Shown here: piece after piece, positions 1-12,320 of the stretch | Layout: each line of letters starts with the position of its first letter | Numbering within the stretch: the stretch's first letter is position 1 | DNA from: Trachelipus rathkii | Taxonomy: Eukaryota; Arthropoda; Malacostraca; Isopoda; Trachelipodidae | NCBI GenBank assembly: GCA_015478945.1 | Contig: JABUQX010021010.1 | Coordinates: forward strand, 1 to 49,332 | Direction: 5' to 3' | DNA: 49,332 nucleotides | Made by a program: the position numbers and the translations under genes | The notes under the pieces: model-generated | Databases searched by the model: none | What the model was told of the DNA's origin: nothing | What the model saw: only the letters and a program-made list of their open reading frames with translations

Positions 1-1980
1 ATACACATACGAAAAGGATTTATGTATTTTTTAGTAATGCTACACATTGCATTTGTATGTTTTTTCTTGTTTTTCTTCTATCCTAATCGTTGATGCTCTG
101 TCTTAGCTAATAAAAAAAATATATAAATTTTTATTTTTTATTATGCCATTTTCCATAACAAATTATACCATCGCGCATGATTCCATATTATTGTTTATTT
201 CAGTGTGTTGTCTTGCTGAGAAACTATCGGTTTGAGTTTTCGAAGGATAGAGATCATTGTTTTCGGGTGTGGTTGCTGATAACATGTACACTTTGAGTTT
301 GGTGCCATTATATGATTATTATTGAGACTAGATTTTATTTACCTTTATTTTGAGTGTGTTGGATTTTGCTATTAAATTGACATTATTGGGATTGTGATGG
401 AGAGATTGAATTATTTTCACTGTTGGTATTATTGGTATTCGGATGATGAGTGTACCTAAAGAAACTATATACTATTCGTACATCAGGTTTAGTTATTACT
501 ATGGAAGAATGGTTCTTTTTAATTTGTGTACAGTTTTGAAATCAGAACGTGAAAAATTTCGGTTTTAGTTTCGACAATAGAAGCAGTTGACTTATCTTTC
601 TTTAAAGAAGTCGATATGTAGGCAGGATGGCGTCAAATAGAACTAGGGACGAGTGGTATGCGTTTATACAGATTCAAGATTAGAACCGCGAATACACACG
701 TCGATATTAAAGAAAGTGGTACGCCTTAGTGCGCAGAAACCAATGAGGAGTCCTAATTTTGGGTGTGGGATGCTACCTATTCTTAAGCTTAACTCAAGAA
801 ATTGTACTGCAGGGCTACAGAAATTCATAAAAAACAAGTACCAAAATGTAGCAAATTGCGCCTGCTTCATCTGAGTGATGAGTCATATTTGGGCTGTCGC
901 TGATGGCTATTAGGAGACCATGCGCTAAAAAAACGGAGAGACACATCTGTTAGGGCGTGTGGTGTCTCTCGAAGAAATAGCGGGGTGTAGCGGAGAATGT
1001 TTTATTTTGAGTGAGCGCTGTAAATGTCAAACGATGGAATTATTTAGAATGGAGACTTTCCCCTTTTAGAAGAGAGTGGTAGGTGGGCCCATAAGGATAT
1101 ATATACTATTATAATAATATATAGAGGGTTGATTAAGGAGGTAAGTATTCATTATTTGGTTATCGATGGATGCTAAGAATTATCATTGCATGTATATAGA
1201 GGTGTCGGAAAGGAGATGATGCTTTTAGTTGGTGTGGCTGTAAGAACGTGGTTTGAGCGAGTATCTTGTATTGTGGAGTTGAGTGTAGGTGCTACATAGT
1301 ATATAACAGCTTACGATGAAGTGAGTATCCTTTTGTAGTATTAGTTGGTAGGTGGTGTCTAATAAGATAATATCATATAAATAAAACTGGTGAGAGAGTA
1401 TATAAGTCCTTTTGAGTTGAGTTGATATGTGCACTATCATGGGAGTAGGAGGCAGGGGGGTGCAAAAGAGGGGGGGTGGAGGAGGTCTTGCTACTATTTG
1501 CCAGGGTGTGCGTAAAAGCTCTTGCCGAAATAAAAGAAATAAACCCTTAGATGGTTGCCCAGACGAACCGATTTTTAAGGTTAATTTGGACATCATTACT
1601 CATGTTATTCAAGCCAATGAGTAGATTGATCTTACAAATTATAAGATATACTAATGAAGTCTGTTTTATATTAAAACTTGAACATTATTCAAAAGTTTCA
1701 TGCTCTAATGAACAAAAAGAGAGAGTACTTTCTCTAGGATGTTTGAGTAGTGTTTAAAATACGTTATTATTTACCGTTGATGCATGTTGAGGGTCTTGTT
1801 AGATAGTGTTCAGTGAGTGCTCGTGTTGGTGCTTTATGTTATTCAGTAAGCATAGGCTTGTACGTTGTACGATGCAACTAGTTTATTCTCCCGGATGACA
1901 CGGTGGGAGTGAAGTGTGGGAGCGCGGTGAGCGAGTGTGGGCGGGGCTGAGAGAGGCCGTGTGAAGAGAGGAGTGAGAGG
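1..1980. other. Gene-free T/G-rich DNA with isolated degenerate minisatellite units
   Basis: I see no gene here. The sequence is AT-rich with more G than C on the + strand. The clearest relic of the ~32-bp minisatellite found further right is at 1,208-1,251, where an AAGGAG core is followed by GGTGTGGCTGTAAGAACG. Weaker echoes, such as a GGTGTGGTTGCTGATAAC-like string near 266-283, are only suggestive. Short open frames at 653-874 and 1,225-1,757 overlap on both strands and have no recognisable domain, so I treat them as chance. Confidence 0.6.
1447..1486 (+). other. G-rich tract, possible G-quadruplex
   Basis: Several runs of three or more G (two of them six to seven long) fall within about 40 bases, enough on composition for a G-quadruplex on the + strand. 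It lies about 0.5 kb left of the larger G tract at 1,981-2,060. No gene or promoter is visible nearby, so any role is unknown. Confidence 0.45.
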
Positions 1981-2060
1981 TAGGGGGGGGGGGGGGGGGT
2001 GAGGGGGGGGTGAGGGGGGTGGTAGGTAGGGGGGGGGGGGGTGAGGTGGTGGTGGGGGAA
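1981..2060 (+). repeat. Long poly-G / (GGT)-rich tract, strong G-quadruplex candidate
   Basis: The + strand holds four long G runs (about 17, 8, 6 and 12 G) broken by TGA or GGTAGGTA, then GGTGGTGGTGGGGG. By composition this is a textbook G-quadruplex-forming sequence and a likely site of polymerase slippage, so exact run lengths are unreliable. The minus-strand frame across it (about 1,878-2,102) translates to proline/serine/histidine low complexity and is not a gene. Confidence 0.8.
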
Positions 2061-2201
2061 AGAAGTCGTATAGAGTGAGAAAAAGAACACTAATGGAAGC
2101 AACTCAATTTAAAATATATAGTGTTTATAATATATACTATATATTTAAATCACAAATTTTAATCTATAGAATATAGAGGATATACAATCAATCAAATCTT
2201 T

Positions 2202-2237
2202 GCCCCCGCCTATTGAGAATCCTGCCTTAACGGGGGC
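2202..2237. repeat. Short GC inverted repeat
   Basis: Perfect 7-bp arms GCCCCCG (2,202-2,208) and CGGGGGC (2,231-2,237) enclose a 22-base spacer. It stands out in AT-rich surroundings. No gene end lies nearby, so I do not call it a terminator. Confidence 0.55.
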
Positions 2238-2640
2238 GCGGCCATGTATAGGAGGGGTATAGATAGTTCCAATTGATTATTTGCACTCAGTTAGTCGCTC
2301 GTTTGCATCAACATTAAATTAAGAAAAGTACGTAAGAACTGAACAACAGCACGGTGACAACTGAAGTGTACATCCAGGATTAGGGGAAGGGCAGAAGAAG
2401 GGGAGGCCCTAGAGAAGGTAGGGCTGTAAGGCTATGGTGCAAGATGGCTCTTTTTTCGCCGGGAACTTGCTTGATATAACTCCGTATATATACTATATAT
2501 AAAAGTAACGGGTGAAGGTAGTTCATTTATCTTAATAGTTTCAGTACATAATTGCACTCGGCAATCGTATTTCATATCCTTATCCTTGGGCATATATCTT
2601 TTTATATGATGTGTCCAACACGTAGTTGTAAAAAGAACTA

Positions 2641-2850
2641 GGATGAGGAGTCTTTATATATATTGGTGTATGGTAATGCTAAGTAACTAGAGTATGTAAG
2701 GAGTCTTTTTGGATGTGGTGCTTAAAGAACGTATATATATATTATATAATAGTATAATATATAGATGTAATAACGGAGTCCTATTTATTATTTGGTGTGA
2801 GTTGAAGTAATAGATAACTAGTAATATAGTGAGGAGTCATATCTTATTTT
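2641..2850 (+). repeat. Cluster of minisatellite units split by TA-rich insertions
   Basis: Three to four units of the ~32-bp minisatellite are readable: GGATGAGGAGTCTTT, then GGTGTATGGTAATGCTAAG, then AAGGAGTCTTTTTGGATG and GTGCTTAAAGAAC. The last unit is split after AAAGAAC by about 45 bases of TA-rich sequence (2,731-2,770) and then resumes with AACGGAGTCC. This shows the minisatellite extends far left of its dense array. Confidence 0.7.
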
Positions 2851-2996
2851 ATTATTGGTAGGTAAGATTATATATTTTTGTCGCATGTCGAGCAAGCAAA
2901 AGCATTGTATAAAATTTGTTTTGTCTGCTGGAGGTCCCAGAAGCTTTGAAGCATCCCAGGAGGGAGGACAGATCTTGCCCCCTTTTCTATGCCTCC

Positions 2997-3020
2997 GCCG
3001 GTCCCTGTGGTCGAACCGGC
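2997..3020. repeat. Short GC inverted repeat
   Basis: Perfect 6-bp arms GCCGGT (2,997-3,002) and ACCGGC (3,015-3,020) flank a 12-base loop. The right arm resembles a tRNA T-arm (GGTCGAACC), but no acceptor stem, D-arm or anticodon arm could be placed, so I do not call a tRNA. Confidence 0.45.
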
Positions 3021-5029
3021 GCCATAGTAGAAACTATATTTAATATATGCATATTGTTAGTGAAAGGTAAGTCACTTTATTATAATATTTTTGCATGTAA
3101 TTACTTTCTTCAAAGACAAGAATACTAATAAGTATAATATATATTTATATATATATATTAATATATATCATATATTATAATATATATATATATATATAGG
3201 TGAAGGAGTTTTTTATAATATATATAATTATATGGATGATATTATATATATAGGATAGTTATATTAGTGGATAATTTATGAAAAAGTATAATCAGGAATG
3301 TATATATATCCTTTTGATATAGGTATTATTTATTAAGTGCTGTGCTAGAAACTGAGGCTTAGGGAGGAGTCTTCTTCCAAGCAAATTAATTAAAGGTTGT
3401 GGCTTAATGTGTTAGTGGAGTTGGCACAAAAAATACTCGAAAAATATGAACCTCTCGGGGAATTTTAATGGTGTCCAATCGTGTTTTGACGCGCGAAGAT
3501 ATGATAGATGAAGAGAAAATCTTTTTGTCAAAATTAAAATATATATAAAAATTTCTTAGAAGCTCGTTGGATGTTAGTAAAGAGTTTGTGTGAATGCCTA
3601 TTGCACGGTTACTCTTTCGATTAGAGCATGAACTTTGAATAATTTAAAATTCTGATGATATATTTTGATTTGGATTTCTATTCATAGTTAAAAATAGAAA
3701 AAGAAAAAAACAGGGCAATTTGGTAGGCTAGTGTTTCAGATGGCATTCCTACTAGTTGTCTCATTGCTTTCTGTTGTTGTAGATGTATCATGTGTTGCAT
3801 AAGATGTCATAAGGATAAAGAGTTGTTGGTTAGTTAAATATTATGTGAGATAACATTTTGAGTCACGATGTTGTTACATACGAAGTGGCAGTTTTAGGGT
3901 ATGTTCTTTTTTTTCTTTTGTGCTCGCAAGTTCGTATAGGAGTTTGACCACTCAGAGTCTCAACGAAATTTAATAGAGGTCATAGGAACCGGTTATATAC
4001 CGGAGGAGTTCTATTTGGTGTGGTGCTGAAGTAACGAGTTTGTAGGATGATCGTTATTTGTTGAATTCTCCGAGAGGGGTGTCCGCCCGGGTGCAGGGTT
4101 GTGTCTGTGGTCTACTCGAGAAGGTCTAGAGCTTATTGCCAGGGTATAGTACGTTGTGCACCTTACCTGATCATGGGAGAGGTTAGATTATTAGCCAAGG
4201 TCTGCATTATAATAAATAGACGTATTAGTATAGATAAGTAAGTATGGCTATACTACTTTTTGGGATTTGAGTCCGCAATATTATTGAGTTGGTGCTCTTA
4301 TTATGCCATCACTCTTTACGTGGTCTTGTTAACTAAAAACGAGAGAAGTAATACTTGTTTAAAATGTAAGGTGTTGTGTGAAGTAGAGACTATAGTTCAA
4401 ATAAATGTGAGGAAATTGTACTTTTTATTTATATCATTAAAATTTGGTGAGTTATGAGTAATTATATCACTTTTGGTGTGTAAATGGTTGACTTCAAAAC
4501 AACGATAAACACAGAGATAAATGTATTACAAACGCTAGTTGATATTTTATGATATGTAGTGTTGATATTTGCCTAGTGGATTCAAAATATATACTGGCTA
4601 TAGATCGCTAGGGATAAATGATATAAGAATTACTATACGTGAAATATTTTATTGGCTAATTTTGCAAGTACTTTTAAATTATGTATATAATATTTCGGTA
4701 TGTCTCTAGATATATTTTTTTTAATTAAATATTTTAAAATATTTAAAGAATGCAAATTTCGCCAAAAGATTTCCTGTAATGATGCAGTATAAGTTATTAC
4801 GCGCAAATATACCTAGAAAGCTTCTTTTTGGTGTAGGAATGAAAAAGAAAACAGGTATAGCAAAATAGATAAATTCGGAGAAAGAATTTCCGAATAGATT
4901 ATTGAGCAATTGTATCAGAATGGCGGCTCTATAGGTGGTCATAACACATGAAGTAATATTGGCAAGAAGTTCATATATTATTAATACCTAATAAGTGATT
5001 CATGCAAATTACTTATACATTCACATAAT

Positions 5030-5345
5030 AATATATATATTATATAATTAATATATAATATATATAATATATTATATATATTATAATAATTATATATATA
5101 TATATAGTTTATTATATTATTAATTAATATATATATAATTATATATATATATAATATAATATATATATATATATTATTAATATATATATATATAAAATTA
5201 ATATAATATATATATGTATTATAAATATTATCATATATATTAATATATAAATTATATAATATATATAATATTATTAATATAGTAAATATATATATATATA
5301 TATAATATTAATTATACTATATAGCTAGTATATATATAATATAGG
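5030..5345. repeat. TA/TAATA microsatellite tract
   Basis: About 315 bases made almost only of TATA, TAATA and TTATAA words. Such tracts are self-complementary and prone to slippage, so their length is uncertain. No coding potential. Confidence 0.85.
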
Positions 5346-5694
5346 TAATATAAATGGAGAGAGAGGGTCGTGATCTAAAGTTTAAGGCCCTCGTAGAATT
5401 TTCCTTTGTTTTTGGGATTTTTTTTTAAACTGACCTGCTACTCCCAGATGTCGGCAGGCTGGAATTTCAAGAGGTTGCCTAACGTAGACTCTTTATTTAG
5501 CATATGCAAGAAAGAACAAAATTTAAAAGGACTATTAGTGTGTTCTCGCATCGATCACAGAGAAGTAATTAAACATGATATGCCAGCTTAGAATCACAGT
5601 AATTATAGTATCCAACTTAGGAATTCTGAATGGTTGTCTGAAATATAACGATCTAGGCGGCTTATCAATCGAGCCCTCACTCGAATTGATAGTC
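5346..5694. other. Short unique island between TA tracts, with hairpin at 5,663-5,691
   Basis: This mixed-composition island between two TA tracts contains an imperfect hairpin: TATCAATCGAG (5,663-5,673) pairs with CTCGAATTGATA (5,680-5,691) with one bulged A and a 6-base loop. The + frame at 5,406-5,591 gives 61 residues with no recognisable family, so I do not call it a gene. Confidence 0.5.
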
Positions 5695-6010
5695 ATATAT
5701 ATATAAATTATTTATAATATTATAATGAAAATTCAGATATCTATTATATACTATATATATATATATAATATATAATAATTATTATAATAATTATTATTAA
5801 TATATATATATATATAATTATAATATATATAAATAATGATATATATATTAATATATATATATAAGTATAATATAATTATATATATATAATAATATTAATA
5901 TATAATTGTATATATATAATATTCATATAATATATATAATATATATATATAATTATATAAATAATAATATGTAATTATATTTAATATATATTTATATACA
6001 GTATAAGTAT
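5695..6010. repeat. TA/TAATA microsatellite tract
   Basis: A second tract of about 315 bases of TATA/TAATAAT words, separated from the first by about 350 bases of mixed sequence. Low complexity; no gene. Confidence 0.85.
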
Positions 6011-7660
6011 ATATTATATCAAGCTAAAGTTTTCTACACTGCACGATAAAAAAGTCAATATATATTCTATTGCTACAGCATTATAGCCTACACTAGCCCT
6101 ACTAGTCACTATCTACTAAGCCTCACCCTTCTCTGTCACCAACGTTACTATATGACACACCTAATATCACTGATGTAACTATTCAGTTTGTCACCTAGCG
6201 ATTTGGTTTAGTTGTAATATAACGATCATATAATTATCTTAAATTTAAAGTTGTGTGCACCAGATTGGATTAAGGAAGTTATTGTTAAATATTTAGTTTT
6301 ATATATATTATATATAATATGGTAACTTATTAATATTTATTGCTGTATTTGGGTGTTCACTAGAGGTGCAGAGGTAGGCGTAATGAGCCGATGTTCCGGA
6401 GTGTATGTACTTGGACTGCTGTGACGCGGCTAATAGTGAGTGTGGTGGAATTGCATAAAAATGAAACTGAGGTTACGTCGGACGTCCCCAATCAATCTTA
6501 TTTATTATTGAAATATAGGTTATAGTGTTAGTTAGGCTATATATCAGTTTTAGTTATATCAATAATAACTTAGTAGTGAAGGAAGTATCTTTATAATTTT
6601 TGGTGTGTTTCTAATATTATAATATATATATAATAATTATTATATATAATATAAGTATATATTTCATATATATATATATATAGTATAATATATTATTAAG
6701 TATCATAGTGATGGAGTATAATTATATGAACGTTCATTTTTAGGTGTGAGCTATTATAGTACTTATACAATTATATTCTATTATATTATAGGATTGTATT
6801 TTATAATTAAAGAGCCCTATAGTAACTATATAATACAATAAAATAATAATTGCTGGTGACTAGTTAAGCTATGATAATTAACTAGAAAGTAAGCATATTA
6901 ATATATTACCAATATATGTCGGAGGAGAGTTTAGTACGTTAGGCTCATTGAGCTTCATTAGAGGATATTAAGGATATCTTAGTTAAATCAGCTTGAATGA
7001 TAGTTGAATAATTAGGACACATATATATACATCTCACTCTCTGGTGAGATTTAGTGATGTAATAGACTAGTGCGCTTGAAACTGATAACCAATAAATATC
7101 AGCAAGAAAAAAAACGAGAAATCAGTCAAGAGTTGAGAAACCTCCGAAATTCTTGGTAGGAAGTAAAACAATGGTTATAAGCAGAAAGTAAGAAATAGTG
7201 CATTAAAAATGAAGTTAATAGTTTTCAATTAGACGTTTTGTATTGAAATTAGAAAAGTCATATGACTTTTGGTATTTGTTTTGCACAAAGTTTAAATGTT
7301 AGAGACTCTCTCTGTTACTCGTATGTTAAATCTAATATATTCAGTATATGTAATGTATCTTTTTTGACTAAACAGTATATTATTGATTATACTTACTAAT
7401 TTAGTAACCTTATAAAAAACTCGTATACTATGTCCTCATGGTACATATTACATCTATTAGGTTATAGGTTTTTTTTTATCGGGGGTACTCAAGATTTAAT
7501 AGGGGATAGGGTAGAGTATACCTATAATAAGTGCCTAATACCCTACCTATATATATATATATATATAGTGGATGAGTATATAATCTTTTTGCTCTTTAGG
7601 TTCGCTTGCCTTGGACGTATTATATATATGAGCTACCCTATACTATACCATGGTAATTAA
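6011..7660. other. Gene-free AT-rich DNA
   Basis: No gene seen. Minisatellite echoes appear near 6,577-6,610 (AGTGAAGGAAGTATCTTT, then TTTTTGGTGTG) and 6,711-6,750. TA runs lie at 6,616-6,690 and 7,547-7,566. The + frame at 7,430-7,660 runs through a TA microsatellite and is unlikely to be coding. Confidence 0.55.
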
Positions 7661-7838
7661 TTATTATAATATATATAATTCTTTCTAACTTTATAATAAT
7701 ATATTTATTATTTAATATATATAATATTAACTAAATATTAATATATATTAAATAGTATATATATAATTAATATATATATATATTAATATAATAATACGTA
7801 TATATATATTATATTTTATATCTATATATATATATATA

Positions 7839-7869
<31 letters not shown>

Positions 7870-7890
7870 TATAATATTAATATATATAAG
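7661..7890. repeat. TA/TAATA microsatellite tract
   Basis: About 230 bases, almost wholly A and T with alternating TA runs, one of them about 20 bases long near 7,845-7,868. No coding potential. Confidence 0.85.
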
Positions 7891-10800
7891 GATTAAGTAC
7901 ATAGTAATAGTACATTATATATGCAGCGATGTGTAGGAGTAAGAAATGTGAAGTTAAGTTATGATTTAGATAGGTGAGTCATGTTGACGACATAAATGCG
8001 ACAAAGGTGAGAGGAGCTTCTTCTGAGTGTGCGCGAGTGCTCTCCTCACAACGAAACTAGGTCGGCAAGAGACGGAGCTCTTTAAGATCGAGTGGTGGTG
8101 TTAGACGTCGGGCGAGAGGAGATACTGCAGTTACGTAGGAAAACGGAGATATCGCTCATAGGGTGAAGGTGGAGTATATCTGCTTCTATATGTTATAATT
8201 ATGATTAAATATGGGAACAGATTGGTAGAGAGAACTGCTGACATTCCTGTGATGTAGGTAGTATGCTTATATAGATGCTCTAGGTGATAACTAGGTGAGT
8301 GATGTTCTTTTATTAACGAGGAGAAGATCTGGTGTGCGTGATAAGAGTATAACATATCGAGCTCAGTTTATCGGCAGACTCTCAGGATTATATATTGTAG
8401 TGTGGTTGACTTAAGTAGACGGTGTAAGTAAGTTCCTATATTATGTGTTGTTGAAGTATGCTAATAAGTATAACGTATAAATAGTATATATATATTATAT
8501 AATCATGGGCAGGTAAACAATTTATGTTGGTAGAGTGAGTTATTTATTATATGTTTATGATGTAAGTCCTTATATAATCTAAGCATAAGGAACTTTTGGG
8601 AATGTTTCTGGTATGTTGCTTATAATTTTGGTGTGTGTATGTTAGCTTACCTTCTATTGACAGAGTTCTCATAAAATTTGAATTTTAAAATTATAGGTGG
8701 AATTAGAGTTATAATATATATATCTTTTTAATTAGGTGTGGGTGGCTTATAATAATAAGTATTTGAGACCACTATCGCGGCTATAAGATCTTGTTCCTAT
8801 CTATTCCGGAGTGTGTTGTGCCGAGATCTGTTTCCACTAAGGCGATTGATCTTAATTCTAGGAACTAAAATCCTTTAGACTGAATAATAGCATGAGAGAA
8901 AGTATATTACTGTTAATTTATAGATGTAAAGGATGTACTATAAATGTAACAAATAGTTGATGTGAAAATGTTCTTTAGTAGATAGATGAGCTGTTGATTA
9001 TACTGATAAGTAATAATTTAGTTATGAAGATAGAGATTCTTATATATTTGGAATAAGATGTATTAGAGTGCTAAGAACGTAGTGATTAGTATAATAATGA
9101 GTTACTTTTTATAATATAAGTTGTGATAGTGCTTTAAAGTAATACATAATAATAAATGTGGATTAGTAGAAATAATGAGAGATCCTATTAATATATAATA
9201 ATTTATGTAGAATAGTTGTAGTATATAGTAATAAGTAAACTAGTGATGATTGAGTTACCTTCTATTATTGAGTGTTGAGTAGGCTCATTAAAGTAATTAA
9301 CAGGTGAATAGGAGTCTTTTATTATAATTATTAAAATATACTTAAAATATTTGATAGATGTATGTTGGAATGTGGTGCATAAGACATGGTGTATGAGAGA
9401 TGCGGTCTTTATGCCTTACTGTTAGGTGGTTTCGATAAAGAAGAATTTTAAAGAGGAAAAGAGCTTAGAGAGTTTTGCTCATGATCTGTGTTCGATTGGA
9501 TTGCACAAAATCACATATCTAGGATTTTCAACAACGAGAAGCTCGGCTTCGATGAGAGTACAAGTACACTAGTTTTCATGAGTTAAACTTGGCAAGAGTG
9601 TCTTTGTGTAGTCTTCTTTATTACGCGTAACATTCATATTATAGACTATAGAGCATTTATTCTGACATTTCTAGCTTTATCCATTCTCTTCACGGTTTTA
9701 TTTGGTGTTGTCGGATTATTTGTATCTTTGTCGCCTATATGTTTCCAAACTTATATAATATAGAGTGAGGAGTTACCTTTAAAGACGTTTTCGGGAATAT
9801 GTGGTATTGCAAATAAGAACAGGTGTGTAAGTAGGTCCGGTTAGAATAAATATTAGGGAAAAAAAAAATTTTTATTTAGGTGTGTGTGTATAATATAAGA
9901 TATATCTTATATAGATTATATGTGAGTAGATGTTTTAGTTTGTAATGAGTAATTCAGTGTGGTGTACTAAAACCTCGATAGCTGAGAATGAAAGAGATTC
10001 TTAATTGGGACTAGATTGGTGGAGTATATAAATTAATAATAGAAGAATATTAATATTGGTGATAAGGAAGAACAATATCCACTACTTTTTGGTTGTTGGT
10101 AGGATATCAATAAAAAGAATACCGTGTTAGAGGAGATCCTTTAAATTATTGGTGAGGGTAAGTGTGATATAAATGACAATAGCGGCGGGTTATATAGTAG
10201 TAAAGTAGTGTCCCTTGAATATTGGTTTATGATTGGTTGTCTATATTAAAATAGGGGGAGGGAACCTATCGAGCGACGGTAGTGTTGGGTAACAGGAGAG
10301 GTAGGGGGAGGGAGTGTAAGGTTATCTTTTATATATGCGATAGATTTGATGATGAATACCAGCACCAGCTAGGGAAGGGTACGGAGGGCCTCCGCGAGAT
10401 AGCCATAGTTACATATAACTCATTTAATTATGTATGGTCAATGCGTAGTATTGAACCACTAAAAGAGTAACTTAGGTGGAGGTATTCCGAGGAGACGCTA
10501 CTCCTACGGGAGGGGGGGACTGTAATAGAGAGTATCTTGTATTCCATTATGGAATAGTGGTATTGACTATATATCACGAATTAGTATACCTCCACCAGTG
10601 ATAAAGAAATGGATGTATAGATAGAGTATACTACATCTTGATTGAGGTGTGGTGCTAAGCCAACAGCGCCCGCCAGTAGAGTCCTTTATTATATTAGGGT
10701 GTTAGATGTGTCATTAATAAGTAAACTATTCTGAGTGTACACAGTAGAGATCTTTTGGTGTGGTTGTAAAAATAAGAACATCTATGAGATCGTTAGTAGA

Positions 10801-11890
10801 TGATATACTATTTATTTATATATTGGATATGTGGTGAAATAATATAAAAGTACTCGGTGAAGGTAAGAATTACCTATTTGAGTAGTGGTGCTTATAAGAT
10901 AATCAGGATAGAGGAGTCTATTTATAGAGTGTGGTATGCCTAAAGAAACTATATTATATAGATCAGTATTGTGAGTAGATCGCTTTACCTTTTATGCTCT
11001 CAGGTGTGGACTCGAAATAGAATCATCGTGTTGGAGCGGAGAGAGTTCTCTATTAGCTACTTGCGATTCGACAGGTTCGGATCATAATTGGTAAGACGCT
11101 GACGCCTGTGGTACCGATCACTTAAAGAAGCTTATTGGCTGGAAGGGTGCAGAGTGAGTCACCTCTTCTTTAGGTTTTAATTAATGAAAGTGAATAACTA
11201 ATAATCTTTTATATTCAAATGAAATGATATGTTGTCCGAGAAGAAATACTATGGACAGTACCAGTCATTAAAAAACATATTATCAATAAAACCACTCGTA
11301 TAAAGTAATAATATGTAATCATATGATAGCAAGTGCAAAAGGTTGTACGTATACCGAATATGAAACTTAAGATAGATAAACAAGGATTTATAGAGAGGAT
11401 GAGTTTCCCTATATATATGAGTGTTGAGTATATATTATAAGATATATAGGAAGTAATCATAAATGCTGTCTCATGGGCTCTTGAGCGAAGACACGTTGCC
11501 GCGTTCACTCTTTATCTGGTTTCATTTGCTGTTGTCCGCAGACACACTATTGAGAGGTCACATTGAAATCTTATGCGCAAGAGAACACCGATATCTACTT
11601 TGGAGAGCTTGGGAAAAACAGAGTGCTCGGAGGGCCGAATGGAAGATTGTCTTTTAGTTCATATTCGAGAAAGGTTTGAACCCTACCGGGTGGATAACCT
11701 CATGGCTACATTCGGAAAACCCACTTAACGTAACCGAGATATATAGTTTTATCTTAGAATGATTTCAGGTATATTATCTATGTATCATATTTTTTAGTCT
11801 GTGGGCGAGCCGAGAAAGGTAAGGAAGTGCGCAGGTCGCCGAGGCTCATGCTTATATTAGAGTGTGTTAGCCGAAAAGCTCATAATTATC
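7891..11890. other. Gene-free DNA with sparse minisatellite remnants
   Basis: No gene recognised across about 4 kb. Composition is AT-rich with a G excess on the + strand. Minisatellite pieces are readable near 9,766-9,790 and 9,957-10,010, and more clearly at 10,640-10,990 (GAGGTGTGGTGCTAAG, GTAGAGTCCTTT, GAGGAGTCTATTTA). Short frames at 8,131-8,355 (-), 10,282-10,470 (+), 11,215-11,508 (-) and 11,463-11,657 (+) show no domain. The last pair overlap on opposite strands. Confidence 0.5.
10640..10990 (+). repeat. Degenerate minisatellite cluster
   Basis: Several broken units of the ~32-bp repeat, including GGTGTGGTGCTAAG at about 10,646-10,659 and GAGGAGTCTATTTA near 10,914. TA-rich insertions separate unit halves, for example after TAAAGAAAC at 10,941-10,949. 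Confidence 0.55.
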
Positions 11891-11894
11891 TACT

Positions 11895-12010
11895 CAATAT
11901 ATGAAGATGATAAATAATATATAAATAATTAATAATTAATATAATTAAATATATAATATATAATTATATATAATTATAATAATATAATATATATATAATA
12001 GTATATATAG
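11895..12010. repeat. AT-only low-complexity tract
   Basis: About 115 bases of TAATTA/ATATA words just left of a denser minisatellite cluster. Confidence 0.75.
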
Positions 12011-12054
12011 GTAGTCATGAGGAGGGCTTTATATTAAAGGTTGTGGAATTGAAT

Positions 12055-12320
12055 AGAAATTTGAGTTGCAAAGATGAAGTGTCTATTATTTTCGAGTTAG
12101 TGGTTGCTAAAAGAACTCAAGTAGTGAGGAGTCTTATTTGGTGTAGGTGGAATATGAACTGAGTAGAGGAGTCTTTCTAATTGGTTTAGTAGGTGCTTAA
12201 GAAGTCAGGATGCACGCAAAGTCTTTTTTATAAGTGTGGTGTCAAAGAAACGATGAGTGTAAGAGAGTCTTTATGGGTGTGGTAGTGCTAAGAACGATAG
12301 TGAAGGAGTCTATTTTGGTG
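12055..12320 (+). repeat. Minisatellite cluster, about 7-8 degenerate units
   Basis: Repeated GAGGAGTCTT / GGTGTGGTGCTAAGAACG-like words are readable in order: GTGAGGAGTCTTATTTGG, GTAGAGGAGTCTTT, GGTGCTTAAGAAG, GTGTGGTGTCAAAGAAACG, GAGAGTCTTTATGGGTGTGG and GAAGGAGTCTATTTTGG. Spacing is about 30-45 bases, longer than the core array period because extra bases sit inside the units. Confidence 0.75.

Larger units (their letters stand above)
2061..5029. other. Gene-free AT-rich DNA with scattered minisatellite units
   Basis: No gene recognised. It contains TA-rich patches (for example 3,128-3,200) and single minisatellite echoes at 3,363-3,381 (GGAGGAGTCTTCTTCC-like) and 4,001-4,036 (CGGAGGAGTTC, then TTTGGTGTGGTGCTGAAG). 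Short frames at 4,260-4,457 (+) and 4,721-4,942 (-) have no motif and no neighbouring gene structure. Confidence 0.6.

Noticed and set aside
2930..3025. tRNA-like GGTCGAACC hairpin
   Set aside because: Only a T-arm-like hairpin is present. There is no acceptor stem, D-arm or anticodon arm at the required spacing.
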